64,000 nt of DNA from assembly GCF_000374045.1 (NCBI RefSeq), contig NZ_KB893385.1, forward strand, positions 62,001 to 126,000, given 5' to 3'. Below are positions 36,195 through 45,037 of this stretch, piece by piece. Source of the DNA: Segetibacter koreensis DSM 18137. GTDB taxonomy: Bacteria > Bacteroidota > Bacteroidia > Chitinophagales > Chitinophagaceae. The stretch's first letter is position 1. Each line of letters opens with the position of its first letter. The notes under the pieces were generated by a model. The model did not search any database. It was not told where the DNA came from and saw only the letters and a list, made by a program, of their open reading frames with translations. Position numbers and translations under genes: made by a program.

Positions 36195-36677
36195 TTACAA
36201 ATTGGTCATTTCTCTCTCATACTCCTCATCTATCAACAGGTTCTTCCCGTCAGCAGCGGTAGTTGCTAATACATCGCAACGATTGTTAAAGGGATTATCG
36301 GCATGGCCTTTTACCCATTTAAAAGTAATTTGGTAATCTTTAGCAAGTTTGTAAAAACGTAACCATAGGTCTTTGTTTTTTTTACCCCCGGCAAAGTTTG
36401 TCTTAATCCATTTATCGAGCCATCTCTCTTGTATGGCTTTTACAATGTATTGGCTATCTGTGTAAATGGTTAATGGAATATTTTTTTTTGTAAGGCTTTC
36501 CAGCGCAGTGATTACAGCCAGCAACTCCATTCTATTGTTGGTTGTTCTGCGATAGCCGGCAGAAATTTCTTTACGTTTATCGCCCCACATTAATATTGCT
36601 CCGAAGCCTCCAGGTCCAGGATTACCCCTGCTTGAACCGTCAGTATAAATTATAAGTTGATGACCGTTTGACGACAT
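36195..36677 (-). CDS. rnhA: Ribonuclease HI
   Basis: A 160-residue RNase HI. The catalytic residues D13 (YTDGSSRGNPGPGG), E51 (NRMELLAV), D74 (YTDSQY) and D135 are all present, with H125 in the flexible loop (VKGHADNPFNNRCD). It removes RNA from RNA:DNA hybrids. Its start lies one base after the phzF stop, so the two are cotranscribed. Confidence 0.95.
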   Translation of the reverse strand: MSSNGHQLIIYTDGSSRGNPGPGGFGAILMWGDKRKEISAGYRRTTNNRMELLAVITALESLTKKNIPLTIYTDSQYIVKAIQERWLDKWIKTNFAGGKKNKDLWLRFYKLAKDYQITFKWVKGHADNPFNNRCDVLATTAADGKNLLIDEEYEREMTNL

Positions 36678-36678
36678 A

Positions 36679-37464
36679 TTACAAATAATATTCTCCTTTT
36701 AAATATAACTTTGCATATCCCGCCATGGTTACACGCTCTCCTTTGTCTTCGCAGAACAACTCACCTTCTCTTGCTGATAATTGTTTTGCGGTCAGTATAG
36801 TTTTGTTTAATTCTTTTGACCAATAAGGAATGAGGTTACAATGAGCTGAACCAGTAACGGGGTCTTCACCTATAACGCTATTAGGAACAAAAAAACGGGA
36901 AACAAAATCAACTTCATCTGAAGCAGCAGTAACAATGACGCCGACAACATCTAACTGGTTAAGAAATTTAAAATCAGGAATGATTTGCTTAATAGATGCT
37001 TCATCTTCATATACTAAAAAATAGTCTCTTGACTTTAACACCTTTGCCGGTTTAATATTTATTCCTTTTAATAAAGCTTCCGGCACCTCACAAGGCTGAG
37101 GCATTCTCGTGGGAAAATTCAATTCAATCAAATCTCCTTTTTTTCTCACTTCCAGCACTCCGCTTTTTGTTCGGAATTTAATAACTTCCCCTCTATAATC
37201 GAGATAATTAAACAGCACAAAAGCGGTAGCCAACGTAGCATGGCCACAGAGATCTATCTCGAACTCTGGGGTGAACCAGCGTAAATGATACCCTTCCCCT
37301 TCTTTTACAAAAAAAGCAGTTTCGCTAAGGTTGTTTTCTGCTGCAAGCTTTTGCATTATTTCATCGGGGAGCCATGTTTCTAAAGGACAGACTGCAGCTG
37401 GGTTGCCTCCAAAAAGCTTTGAAGTAAATGCATCGACCTGGAATATAGTAAATGGAGTAGACAT
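36679..37464 (-). CDS. PhzF family isomerase/epimerase
   Basis: A 261-residue protein of the diaminopimelate-epimerase-like fold. Signature segments: VDAFTSKLFGGNPAAVCPL near 10-28, NNLSETAFF near 44-52, RWFTPEFEIDLCGHATLA near 62-79 and GEDPVTGSAHC near 195-205. The glutamate of SETAF is the catalytic acid/base in PhzF. The true substrate is unknown; phenazine genes are absent. It is the first gene of a two-gene unit with rnhA. Confidence 0.88.
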   Translation of the reverse strand: MSTPFTIFQVDAFTSKLFGGNPAAVCPLETWLPDEIMQKLAAENNLSETAFFVKEGEGYHLRWFTPEFEIDLCGHATLATAFVLFNYLDYRGEVIKFRTKSGVLEVRKKGDLIELNFPTRMPQPCEVPEALLKGINIKPAKVLKSRDYFLVYEDEASIKQIIPDFKFLNQLDVVGVIVTAASDEVDFVSRFFVPNSVIGEDPVTGSAHCNLIPYWSKELNKTILTAKQLSAREGELFCEDKGERVTMAGYAKLYLKGEYYL

Positions 37465-37603
37465 AGAGTTAAATATACTTTCGCACTTTTTTTTAATTTA
37501 AAACTGTTTTCGACGGCTATAAGAATTGCGCAAAAGAACAATAAAAAAAGAATTAAGTAGTAAATAGTTGAAAGCAAGTAATTAATAATTACTGTGAAAG
37601 ATG

Positions 37604-39229
37604 TTACACTTGTAATAACCCCAAATTAAAATCTGCCATTTTCGGATTATGATTTGCTGCAGAGATCCCTTCTGAAATAACTTTTCGGGTATCAGCCGGA
37701 TCAATGATTTCATCTACCCAAAGACGTGCAGCAGCATAATATGCAGTGGTTTGTTTTTCATATTGTTTTTTTAATTGGTTCAATAATTCCTGTTCTGCCT
37801 CCGGTGTCACTTGTTCACCTTTAGCCTTCATACCTGCTACTTGTATCTGCAACATGGTTTTTGCTGCCTGTTCTCCACCCATTACGGCAATTTTAGCACT
37901 TGGCCATGCATAAATAAACCGTGGGTCATAAGCTTTACCACACATGGCATAATTTCCTGCACCGTAGCTGTTACCAACAACAATGGAAATTTTCGGAACC
38001 ACTGAATTAGCCACTGCATTTACCATTTTCGCTCCGTCTTTTATTATTCCTGCATGTTCGCTGCGGCTGCCGACCATAAAACCTGTTACATCATGCAGAA
38101 AAACAAGAGGTATTTTCTTTTGATTGCAATTCATAATAAATCTTGCTGCTTTGTCGGCGCTATCATTATAAATTACTCCTCCCATTTGCATTTCACCTTT
38201 TTTATTCTTTATTATCAGTCTCTGGTTGGCTACAATACCAACTGCCCATCCATCAATTCTTGCATAGCCGCAAAGTATTGTTTTTCCATAATGCTCCTTA
38301 AATTGTTCAAACTCACTATTATCAACAATTCTTTCTATAATTTCAACCATGTTGTATGGTTTCATATTTCCGGGAGGAAGTATACTTAATATTTCATTCG
38401 GGTCTTTTTTTGGAGCTGCAGGAGATATACGGCTAAAACCTGCAGTTTGGGGCTTAGCGATCTTACTTATTATTTTTTTTACCTGCTTCAGGCACTCCTG
38501 TTCGGTCGAAAATTTATAATCGGCCGTGCCACTTATTTCATTATGCATAGCTGCTCCACCAAGTACCTCCGGACTTACATCTTCACCAATGGCTGCCTTT
38601 ACAAGATAGGGACCAGCGAGGTAGATACTTGCCCCTTCCACCATTATTGTCTCATCGCTCATTATTGGCAGGTATGCCCCACCTGCAACACATGCACCTA
38701 AAACTGCTGAAATTTGCGTAATACCCATCGCACTCATACGTGCGTTGTTTCTGAAAATTCTACCAAAGTGTTCTTTATCGGGAAAAATTTCATCCTGCAA
38801 CGGTAAAAAAACACCGGCACTATCTACAAGGTAAATTATAGGCAGATTATTCTCCATCGAAATTTCCTGCATCCTCAAATTCTTCTTTCCTGTAATGGGA
38901 AACCACGCTCCTGCTTTTACGGTCTGGTCATTAGCGACAATTACGCATTGTCTTCCGCTGACATACCCCACTCCTGCTACTGAACCGCCTGCCGGACATC
39001 CACCTTGTTCCGGGTACATCTCGAAACCTGCAAAAGCCCCTAATTCAATAAATGGCTTGTCATTGTCAATTAAATAAGAAATCCTTTCTCTGGCAGTCAG
39101 CTTATTTTTTTCGTGTTGTTTTTCAATTGCTTTGCTTCCACCGCCCCATTTTATCTTTTCATAATGCTGATTTAAATTACTGATCGCCATTTTCATGGCA
39201 TCTTCATTCTTATCAAATTCAATATTCAT
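37604..39229 (-). CDS. Acyl-CoA carboxylase carboxyltransferase subunit, methylcrotonyl-CoA carboxylase-beta type
   Basis: A 541-residue biotin-dependent carboxyltransferase with the crotonase-like double domain. The oxyanion-hole segments GGCPAGGSVAGVGYVSGR, GACVAGGAYLPIMSDE near 180 and the late VVGNSYGAGNYAMCGKAYDPRFI with WPSAKIAVMGGEQAA are those of the MccB branch rather than PccB. The partner biotin-carboxylase subunit is not adjacent. The probable role is in leucine/isovalerate breakdown. A 42-bp gap separates it from the EcsC gene, transcribed in the same direction. Confidence 0.85.
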   Translation of the reverse strand: MNIEFDKNEDAMKMAISNLNQHYEKIKWGGGSKAIEKQHEKNKLTARERISYLIDNDKPFIELGAFAGFEMYPEQGGCPAGGSVAGVGYVSGRQCVIVANDQTVKAGAWFPITGKKNLRMQEISMENNLPIIYLVDSAGVFLPLQDEIFPDKEHFGRIFRNNARMSAMGITQISAVLGACVAGGAYLPIMSDETIMVEGASIYLAGPYLVKAAIGEDVSPEVLGGAAMHNEISGTADYKFSTEQECLKQVKKIISKIAKPQTAGFSRISPAAPKKDPNEILSILPPGNMKPYNMVEIIERIVDNSEFEQFKEHYGKTILCGYARIDGWAVGIVANQRLIIKNKKGEMQMGGVIYNDSADKAARFIMNCNQKKIPLVFLHDVTGFMVGSRSEHAGIIKDGAKMVNAVANSVVPKISIVVGNSYGAGNYAMCGKAYDPRFIYAWPSAKIAVMGGEQAAKTMLQIQVAGMKAKGEQVTPEAEQELLNQLKKQYEKQTTAYYAAARLWVDEIIDPADTRKVISEGISAANHNPKMADFNLGLLQV

Positions 39230-39271
39230 AATTTTTAAGGGTTACTAACAAAGATAGACACGACCAGTGTT

Positions 39272-40024
39272 TTATAAAGATGAATTCGCGCTTTTACTTA
39301 TCCAAAACGTTTTTTGCCATCTCATTCGATAGGCATTCATAGCAGTTCTTCCTAATTTAGTTATAAGCCGATAATTTACAACTGCGCCTACCGGGGCTCC
39401 GATTATAGGAATTAGTTGTACCATTTTCGCTATATCAATATAATCACGATACTCCTGTTGAAAAGTTCTCCAATCAAAATCATGAATATCCTGCGGTAAT
39501 CGGCTGCTGATATTTTCCCAGTCCTGCATTTTCATAAAAACTTCTTTCCTTGTTTCATCGCTACAAAAAGCTAGTTGAAAAATATATAGTATAAATAGCC
39601 TTTCCCTATAATCCCTCGTGTCGAAGCCATAAACAGAAGCGATTTCATAAAGTAACTTTATTTTTATTCCTATTAATAAAGGAAAATCTGCTAATCCTAA
39701 TAATATTCCACCAGCACCCGTTATTCCACCTTCTGCCGCAGCTGTGTGTTTATAAAGTTTTATTTTTTCGATTGCAATGGCATCACGCAATTCAAGGCTT
39801 CCTTCTGTTCGTGCACTTGCGGTAGTTACTTGTGAACCAAAAAGAACGGCTCTAAACATTTGCTTGATGGTTGTAGTAATAGCAGCATGAGCTTTTTCGG
39901 GAATTAAATTATTAATTTTAGTCTGAAGCTTTTTAGCTAATCGATTAAAATACCCCGGATTTCGCAACATTGCTTTTTGCCACATCGTCACTTGCTTCTG
40001 AACTTGCAATTCGTAATTATTCAT
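39272..40024 (-). CDS. EcsC family protein
   Basis: A 250-residue protein related to Bacillus EcsC. A basic N-terminal third, a glycine-rich membrane-proximal segment (EGGITGAGGILLGLADFPLLIGIKIKLLYEIASVYG near 95-130), and a final hydrophobic part (VQLIPIIGAPVGAVVNYRL). EcsC family members are peripheral or integral membrane proteins of unknown function. The open frame starts with TTG at 40027, one codon before the ATG preferred here. Confidence 0.8.
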   Translation of the reverse strand: MNNYELQVQKQVTMWQKAMLRNPGYFNRLAKKLQTKINNLIPEKAHAAITTTIKQMFRAVLFGSQVTTASARTEGSLELRDAIAIEKIKLYKHTAAAEGGITGAGGILLGLADFPLLIGIKIKLLYEIASVYGFDTRDYRERLFILYIFQLAFCSDETRKEVFMKMQDWENISSRLPQDIHDFDWRTFQQEYRDYIDIAKMVQLIPIIGAPVGAVVNYRLITKLGRTAMNAYRMRWQKTFWISKSANSSL

Positions 40025-40108
40025 CAAAAGTTTTTAATGATTTTAATAGTGCCAGCATTAATTTCTTATGGCGACGTAGCTTGTTCAGTGCTTTGTCTTT
40101 GATAAACC

Positions 40109-40864
40109 TTATTTAATTTTCAACACATTTTTTTCTCCGTTTTCGAGTTGCTTCAGTTGATCAAAACTGAGGTCTAACACCTCATAAATAGTTGTTGTAT
40201 CTGACAGCGAATAATGCCACCACTCTGTACTTAATGCATGAAAGCCAAACTTTTCCATTGTTGTTTTTAATAACTGCCTGTTTTGCAATACATTTTCCGG
40301 TAGTTTCTTATAATTATGATATGCCCTTTCAGAAAAATCGTCGAATTTGGTTGGCATTTCAAGTTCCTGCCCTGATGGAATTTTGACTAAAGTTACGTCA
40401 ACTGCAGTTCCCCGGTTGTGGCCACTCCCTTTTGCAGGGTTGGCTGCATATCTTTCATCAGGAACTGCTTTCCACATCTCTTTTGTTACAGAATACGGAC
40501 GGTAGGCGTCAAAAAACTTAAGCGCTAAACCTTTTGTTACTAAATCTTCCTGTACTTTTTTTAAAGCATATGCAACTGTTAGACGCCCATACGCGTCAGG
40601 GTTAGTATATAACTTTTTGTGAGTGAAATTGCAATCTGTTGAATATTTAAAGTCTGTTATAAGAGGAGTTATATAGTTTTTAAGAGCAACTATTCTTTTA
40701 TTTTCCTTTTTTTTAATACTTATTCGATATTCTCCTACATTAGAAATGACTAGTAAACTGGTCTTTGAAAAGTTGTTAACAACTTGTGAACAAGCAGACG
40801 GTGAACAAGTTATAACAAATAAAAGAGTGTGAATAAGAAAGTTTCCCTTATTTTCGTGTCTCAT
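40109..40864 (-). CDS. M15 family D-alanyl-D-alanine dipeptidase (VanX/DdpX type)
   Basis: A 251-residue zinc peptidase. Metal ligands and catalytic residues are visible: SGHNRGTAVD (His and Asp) near 160-169 and EWWHY (Glu base and His) near 223-227; DAYRPYS holds the conserved Arg. It cleaves D-Ala-D-Ala. The N-terminus chosen (40864) gives a hydrophobic signal segment ending ITCSPSACSQ, which could be a lipobox. The longer open frame would overlap the divergent RlpA-like gene. Probable role in wall recycling. Confidence 0.85.
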   Translation of the reverse strand: MRHENKGNFLIHTLLFVITCSPSACSQVVNNFSKTSLLVISNVGEYRISIKKKENKRIVALKNYITPLITDFKYSTDCNFTHKKLYTNPDAYGRLTVAYALKKVQEDLVTKGLALKFFDAYRPYSVTKEMWKAVPDERYAANPAKGSGHNRGTAVDVTLVKIPSGQELEMPTKFDDFSERAYHNYKKLPENVLQNRQLLKTTMEKFGFHALSTEWWHYSLSDTTTIYEVLDLSFDQLKQLENGEKNVLKIK

Positions 40865-40910
40865 TGGTGCCAGAGGTAATTTAATTTGAAAACTACTAAA
40901 TCTGCCAAAT

Positions 40911-41300
40911 TTGAAAAAATTCATTTTTTTGGTCCTGTTCATTCCAATTTTGGGAATTTCCCAAAGCAAGAAAGAACCTGGAAAACAGCTGAAAGGCTTC
41001 GCTACTATTTATGCAAATCGCTTTATTGGACTTCGCACGGCAACTGGAGAAATTTTTAAACATAGCAATTTAACCGCTGCAAGTAATAATTTCAAAATCA
41101 ATAGTTGGGTCAAGGTTACAAATCTTAATAACATGAAATCTGTTATTGTAAGAATCAATGACCGCATGCATCCACGGATGGCCAAAATGGGTCGAATTGT
41201 TGACCTTACTAAAGCTGCTGCAAGACTTTTGGGTAATTTTGATGGAATCGTTGATGTAAAAGTTGAAAGCATTCCTGAACCTATCGCTTCTATCGATTAA
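40911..41300 (+). CDS. Septal ring lytic transglycosylase RlpA-like protein (DPBB fold)
   Basis: A 129-residue exported protein with a TTG start and a signal peptide (KKFIFLVLFIPILGISQS). The double-psi beta-barrel has GFATIYANRFIGLRTATGEIF near 29-49, LTAASNN, VTNLNN, VIVRINDRMHPRMAKMGRIVDLTKAAARLL near 82-110. RlpA cleaves glycan strands lacking stem peptides, but this short form has no SPOR domain and lacks the usual G-A-S-WYG start to the motif. Divergent from the dipeptidase gene. Confidence 0.75.
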   Translation: MKKFIFLVLFIPILGISQSKKEPGKQLKGFATIYANRFIGLRTATGEIFKHSNLTAASNNFKINSWVKVTNLNNMKSVIVRINDRMHPRMAKMGRIVDLTKAAARLLGNFDGIVDVKVESIPEPIASID

Positions 41301-41471
41301 AAATCAATATCCTTTATTTTTGGAAAATAGGTTTAACAAGGTAAGGATTAAAAGTATTTATTCTTCCTGACTGTATTGTCATGCCCCAACTTCTGAAGGC
41401 AAAGAACTGGTTTTTTACCCCATTTCGTATTTTAAAAGATTGCTGTATATTGCTGCTAACTTGAATTAAAT

Positions 41472-42215
41472 TTATTTTCCTGCAGTCTTGTATTTTTTTA
41501 CATATTCTTCCATTTCTATAGCATTTGTAATTGCTGCGCCACCTATATCGTTATTGAAATAAATAAACGCTTGCTTAGTGCTTGAATTAGTTTCAATCTC
41601 ATCCGAGATCTTTTTAAGCGTTGCAATATCGTATTTTGAGCTGTAAAGGTGTGGCACTCCATGAAACCTAAAATATACGGTCTTTGTGTTTTGAACAACT
41701 GCCTCAGGCAACTCCGGATGACTCATGCTACAAAAAGTTATATTATTTTCGGCAAGTTTATTATAAACGTGGGCAGTCCACCAGCTTTCATTTCTAAACT
41801 CCAGCACGTTAGTAAACGCAGGGTCAAGGCTGTCTATTATCTGATCGAGTTTTTCTTCTTTAAAAGCCATCCTTGGCGGCATTTGAAATAATATACAGCC
41901 TAATTTTTCTTTTAAACCTTCCTGAGTTGTTCCATAAAAATCATCCAGCATCTGTTTTGTATTATTAAATTGCCGGTAATGAGTAATGGCGCGGGGCACC
42001 TTTACTGAAAAACTAAATAATGCCGGACTCTTTGTATACCATGTTTCTAAAAAGGATAATCGCGGAAAACGATAGAAGGTTACATTTAATTCAAGGGTTT
42101 TAAAGTGATTGCTATAATAGTCAAACCATTTGCTTTGTGCAAGTTTTTCCGGATAAAAAATACCTTTCCAATGCTTATAGTGAAATCCAGAGCAGCCTAT
42201 CCACCATTTTGTCAT
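41472..42215 (-). CDS. DUF72 (YecE-like) protein
   Basis: A 247-residue TIM-barrel-like protein of the DUF72 family. Family segments are WIGCSGFHYKHWKGIFYPE near 4-22, LNVTFYRFP, FSVKVPRAITHY, ILFQMPP, LEFRNESWW near 125-133, YFRFHGVP near 175 and YFNNDIGGAAITNA near 215. Function unknown. The start is set to the ATG at 42215; the open frame includes a TTG three codons upstream. Confidence 0.82.
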   Translation of the reverse strand: MTKWWIGCSGFHYKHWKGIFYPEKLAQSKWFDYYSNHFKTLELNVTFYRFPRLSFLETWYTKSPALFSFSVKVPRAITHYRQFNNTKQMLDDFYGTTQEGLKEKLGCILFQMPPRMAFKEEKLDQIIDSLDPAFTNVLEFRNESWWTAHVYNKLAENNITFCSMSHPELPEAVVQNTKTVYFRFHGVPHLYSSKYDIATLKKISDEIETNSSTKQAFIYFNNDIGGAAITNAIEMEEYVKKYKTAGK

Positions 42216-42512
42216 ACTCAACAACTATTAATATTATGGAAATGATGCAATTTTAAAACCATGAAAAATAAATTGTATTTCGGTAAACAGGCGTTTGGCA
42301 AGTGAAAGTTAGGTTATTAATAAACTAAACAAAGATGTTTTAAAATAATCTCAGCCTATGTAAACCACTTTAAGAACAGCAATAATTCGATTTAAAAACG
42401 ATGATTTTTACCATAAATAGGAAATATAAAGTTTATACTGAAGTGTTGCAATTAACTCCATCTTTTCTTCCTTATAATTTTTTCACTTTCTTTGCGTGAC
42501 AATTACGGTTTC

Positions 42513-43502
42513 ATGAACAAAAAGACAATTGCCTTTGTGACTGGAGGCTACAGCGGTGAGGCTGTTATCAGCTATAAAAGTGCTGTTACTATTGAGAAAA
42601 ACATTGATAAAGATAAATACAGTGTTTATAAAATTGACATGCATCCGACAGGGTGGTGGTATGAAACAGAGGAAGGTGAAGAGGTCGCTGTAGATAAAAA
42701 TGATTTTTCTATAACCGTAGAAGGCAAAAAAATTACCTTCGATTCCGTTCTTATTGGCATTCATGGCACACCTGGGGAGGACGGAAAATTGCAGGGATAC
42801 TTTGATATGCTGAAAATTCCCTACACCAGTTGTAATGCTGCCACTTCAGCTTTAACTTTTAACAAGAGATATACAGTTGCAGTTGCCGCTTTTGGGGGCA
42901 TAAGTGTTGCCAAATCGCTACTTATTTTTAAACACAGTCCTGTTGCCGCCTCTGTAATTTTAGAGCAACTTCAGTTACCCGTTTTTGTAAAGCCCAATAA
43001 TGGCGGAAGCAGCATAGGTATGAGTAAGGTCACGAAGCCTGAAGAGCTCGAAGGTGCGTTGCAAAAGGCTTTTAATGAAGACGACCAGGTTTTGGTAGAA
43101 GAGTTTATAAAAGGCAGAGAATTTACAATTGGGGTTTTTAAAAATAACGGAAACATTATTACATTGCCAATTACTGAAGTGATCAGTAAAAAAGATTTTT
43201 TTGATTACGAAGCGAAATATGTAGCAGGCATGAGTGAGGAAATAACACCTGCGGCAGTGGATGAAGCAATTGCAGAAAAAATAAGGAATAAAGCAAAATT
43301 AGCATATCAACTGCTGAACTGCCGTGGAGTTGTAAGAATAGATTTTATTTTTAACGAAGTTGAACAGCAACCGTATATGCTGGAAATAAACACGGTACCT
43401 GGCCAGAGTGAAGCGAGTATTGTACCTAAACAGGTGTTGGCAATGGGCTGGACCTTAAAGGAGTTTTATTCAGCATTAATAGAAGAATCGTTTAAGTATT
43501 GA
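42513..43502 (+). CDS. ddl: D-alanine--D-alanine ligase
   Basis: A 329-residue ATP-grasp ligase. Motifs: GGYSGEAVISYKS near 11 (the Ddl N-terminal signature is GGRSAE-like), GIHGTPGEDGKLQGYFD near 82-98, PVFVKPNNGGSSIGMSKV near 156-173, EEFIKGREFTIGV near 193 and LEINTVPGQSEASIVP near 290. It makes the dipeptide end of peptidoglycan precursors. The open frame starts seven codons earlier at TTG; ATG 42513 is preferred. A TTTCTTTG box about 20 bp upstream resembles a weak -7 element. PASTA and rhodanese genes follow on the same strand. Confidence 0.93.
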   Translation: MNKKTIAFVTGGYSGEAVISYKSAVTIEKNIDKDKYSVYKIDMHPTGWWYETEEGEEVAVDKNDFSITVEGKKITFDSVLIGIHGTPGEDGKLQGYFDMLKIPYTSCNAATSALTFNKRYTVAVAAFGGISVAKSLLIFKHSPVAASVILEQLQLPVFVKPNNGGSSIGMSKVTKPEELEGALQKAFNEDDQVLVEEFIKGREFTIGVFKNNGNIITLPITEVISKKDFFDYEAKYVAGMSEEITPAAVDEAIAEKIRNKAKLAYQLLNCRGVVRIDFIFNEVEQQPYMLEINTVPGQSEASIVPKQVLAMGWTLKEFYSALIEESFKY

Positions 43503-43526
43503 TTTTTAAATTTATAAAAATAATTA

Positions 43527-44363
43527 GTGTTTACATTCATAACTCATAAGCCTCTTTGGGTCAATATACTGGTAGTTATCGTTTTAACTGTGCTGTTAGT
43601 TTTGGTGTTTTTTGGCTCCCTCGATTATTTAACGAAACATAATCAATACCAGAAAGTGCCACCTGTTGTTGGAAAAAATGTGGATGCGGCAAGAAAAACA
43701 CTGGAAGAGAAAGGCTTTGAAGTGGAGATACAAGATAGTTTATATATTGACACAGTCCCACGCCTTGCGGTTATAAAGCAAAGCCCAGCCGGTGATGCTA
43801 ACGTGAAAGTTAACCGCACTATTTATCTCACAATTAACCGGGCGCAACCTCCACTTATAGAAATGCCAAACCTTATTGGATTTTCTATTCGCAATGCTCA
43901 AATGTATCTTGAAAATCTTGGTCTACACCTTGGTGACACTACTTTTAGGCCTGATATTGCTAAAAATGCAGTTTTGGAACAACTGTATAAGGGGAAACCA
44001 ATAAAAGCAGGCACAAAAATTTTTATGGGCAGTACAATAAGTTTTGTCTTGGGAAATGGAGTAGGTACACTTGAGATGGCTGTTCCTGATTTAATGGGTA
44101 AGCGTTATAGCCAGGCAAAATCAATGTTACGAAGCCTTGATCTGAATTTTACTCCTGTTTTTGACCCTGATGTCTCTGATACTCCCGGCTCTTATGTTAC
44201 CAGGCAAAGTCCCCAGAAATACTCTGAGTCTGCCGATGGCGAAAAACGTTATAACAGAATTAAACCAGGGCAGACAATTGATATCTGGCTTAGTACAAGA
44301 CCTCTAATAACAGATAGCAGTGAGGCAAAATCAAATGCAGACTCTTTGATTAATCACCGATGA
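43527..44363 (+). CDS. PASTA domain-containing membrane protein without a kinase
   Basis: A 278-residue protein with a short cytoplasmic N-terminus, one membrane span (about 12-34) and three PASTA repeats outside (starts near VPPVVGKNVDAARKTL, MPNLIGFSIRNAQMYL and VPDLMGKRYSQAKSML). PASTA domains bind peptidoglycan fragments. It lacks both the serine/threonine kinase and transpeptidase domains that usually carry PASTA repeats. The start is GTG at 43527, 24 bp after ddl, so the two are probably one transcript and the protein may report on wall synthesis. Confidence 0.85.
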   Translation: MFTFITHKPLWVNILVVIVLTVLLVLVFFGSLDYLTKHNQYQKVPPVVGKNVDAARKTLEEKGFEVEIQDSLYIDTVPRLAVIKQSPAGDANVKVNRTIYLTINRAQPPLIEMPNLIGFSIRNAQMYLENLGLHLGDTTFRPDIAKNAVLEQLYKGKPIKAGTKIFMGSTISFVLGNGVGTLEMAVPDLMGKRYSQAKSMLRSLDLNFTPVFDPDVSDTPGSYVTRQSPQKYSESADGEKRYNRIKPGQTIDIWLSTRPLITDSSEAKSNADSLINHR

Positions 44364-44392
44364 TATTTTCAACCAGTTAAAAACATTGTTAT

Positions 44393-44701
44393 ATGAGACA
44401 AATTTCTGTAGATGAATTAAAAGCTCGCATGGATGCTGGCGAAAAGCTTAATGTTCTTGATGTAAGAGAAGACATTGAAAGAGCTGATTTTAACATCGGT
44501 GGCACTCATTTTCGACTGCGCAGGATTCAAGATATGGCCATAGAAGATATTGAGAATTTAAAAGATGAAGAAGTTATAGTGTATTGTCGCAGTGGTAACC
44601 GAAGCCAAATGGCTTGCCTCATGCTAGAGCATATGGGTTTTAAGAATACTGTAAATGTTGCTGGGGGAACTTTGGACTGGATTGAAAAGTTCGGAAGATA
44701 A
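44393..44701 (+). CDS. Rhodanese-like domain protein
   Basis: A 102-residue single rhodanese domain. The active-site loop CRSGNRS near 66-72 has the catalytic cysteine, and VLDVRE near 21-26 and GGTLDWIEK near 91-99 are conserved. It probably moves sulfane sulfur, but the donor and acceptor are unknown. It follows the PASTA gene by 29 bp and is the last gene of the ddl unit. Confidence 0.88.
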   Translation: MRQISVDELKARMDAGEKLNVLDVREDIERADFNIGGTHFRLRRIQDMAIEDIENLKDEEVIVYCRSGNRSQMACLMLEHMGFKNTVNVAGGTLDWIEKFGR

Positions 44702-45037
44702 AACGTGTACCGAAACTGAGAAGGATTTAATAGCTTGTTTTAGATCTATGTATAATAATACGTAAAGGTTCTTTTTGTATATTCAACTTTAAAGTATTAA
44801 TTGCCTCGTTTCTAGCCTTTTATTGAATATTTTCAGCAATCCAACTGCCTCCTAAAAGGCTTTTTTCCCTCCCCCAATGAGGAAAGTAAAATTTAATCGA
44901 TAAATTAATAAAAAAAGGTCATTCACTTTTGGTGTTCTAACTACTTTTTCTATCTTTACCATGGTTTTTCATAGGATATTGGATTTTAAAAACGGGGCTG
45001 GATGTTTATCCTGGCCCCTTTGCTTTTATAACACTTC
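44702..45037. other. Convergent intergenic region with the uvrC terminator
   Basis: No gene is seen. Near its right end is a bulged GC-rich hairpin (44994-45018) which, read leftwards, is followed by GTTTTTAAAA and so should end the uvrC transcript. A short AAAAGGCTTTTTT stretch lies near 44855. Confidence 0.5.
44989..45018 (-). terminator. Terminator of uvrC
   Basis: A GGGGC/GCCCC outer stem with an inner GGAT/ATCC stem and a small bulge, 20 bp past the uvrC stop, followed on the minus strand by five T. Confidence 0.7.
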
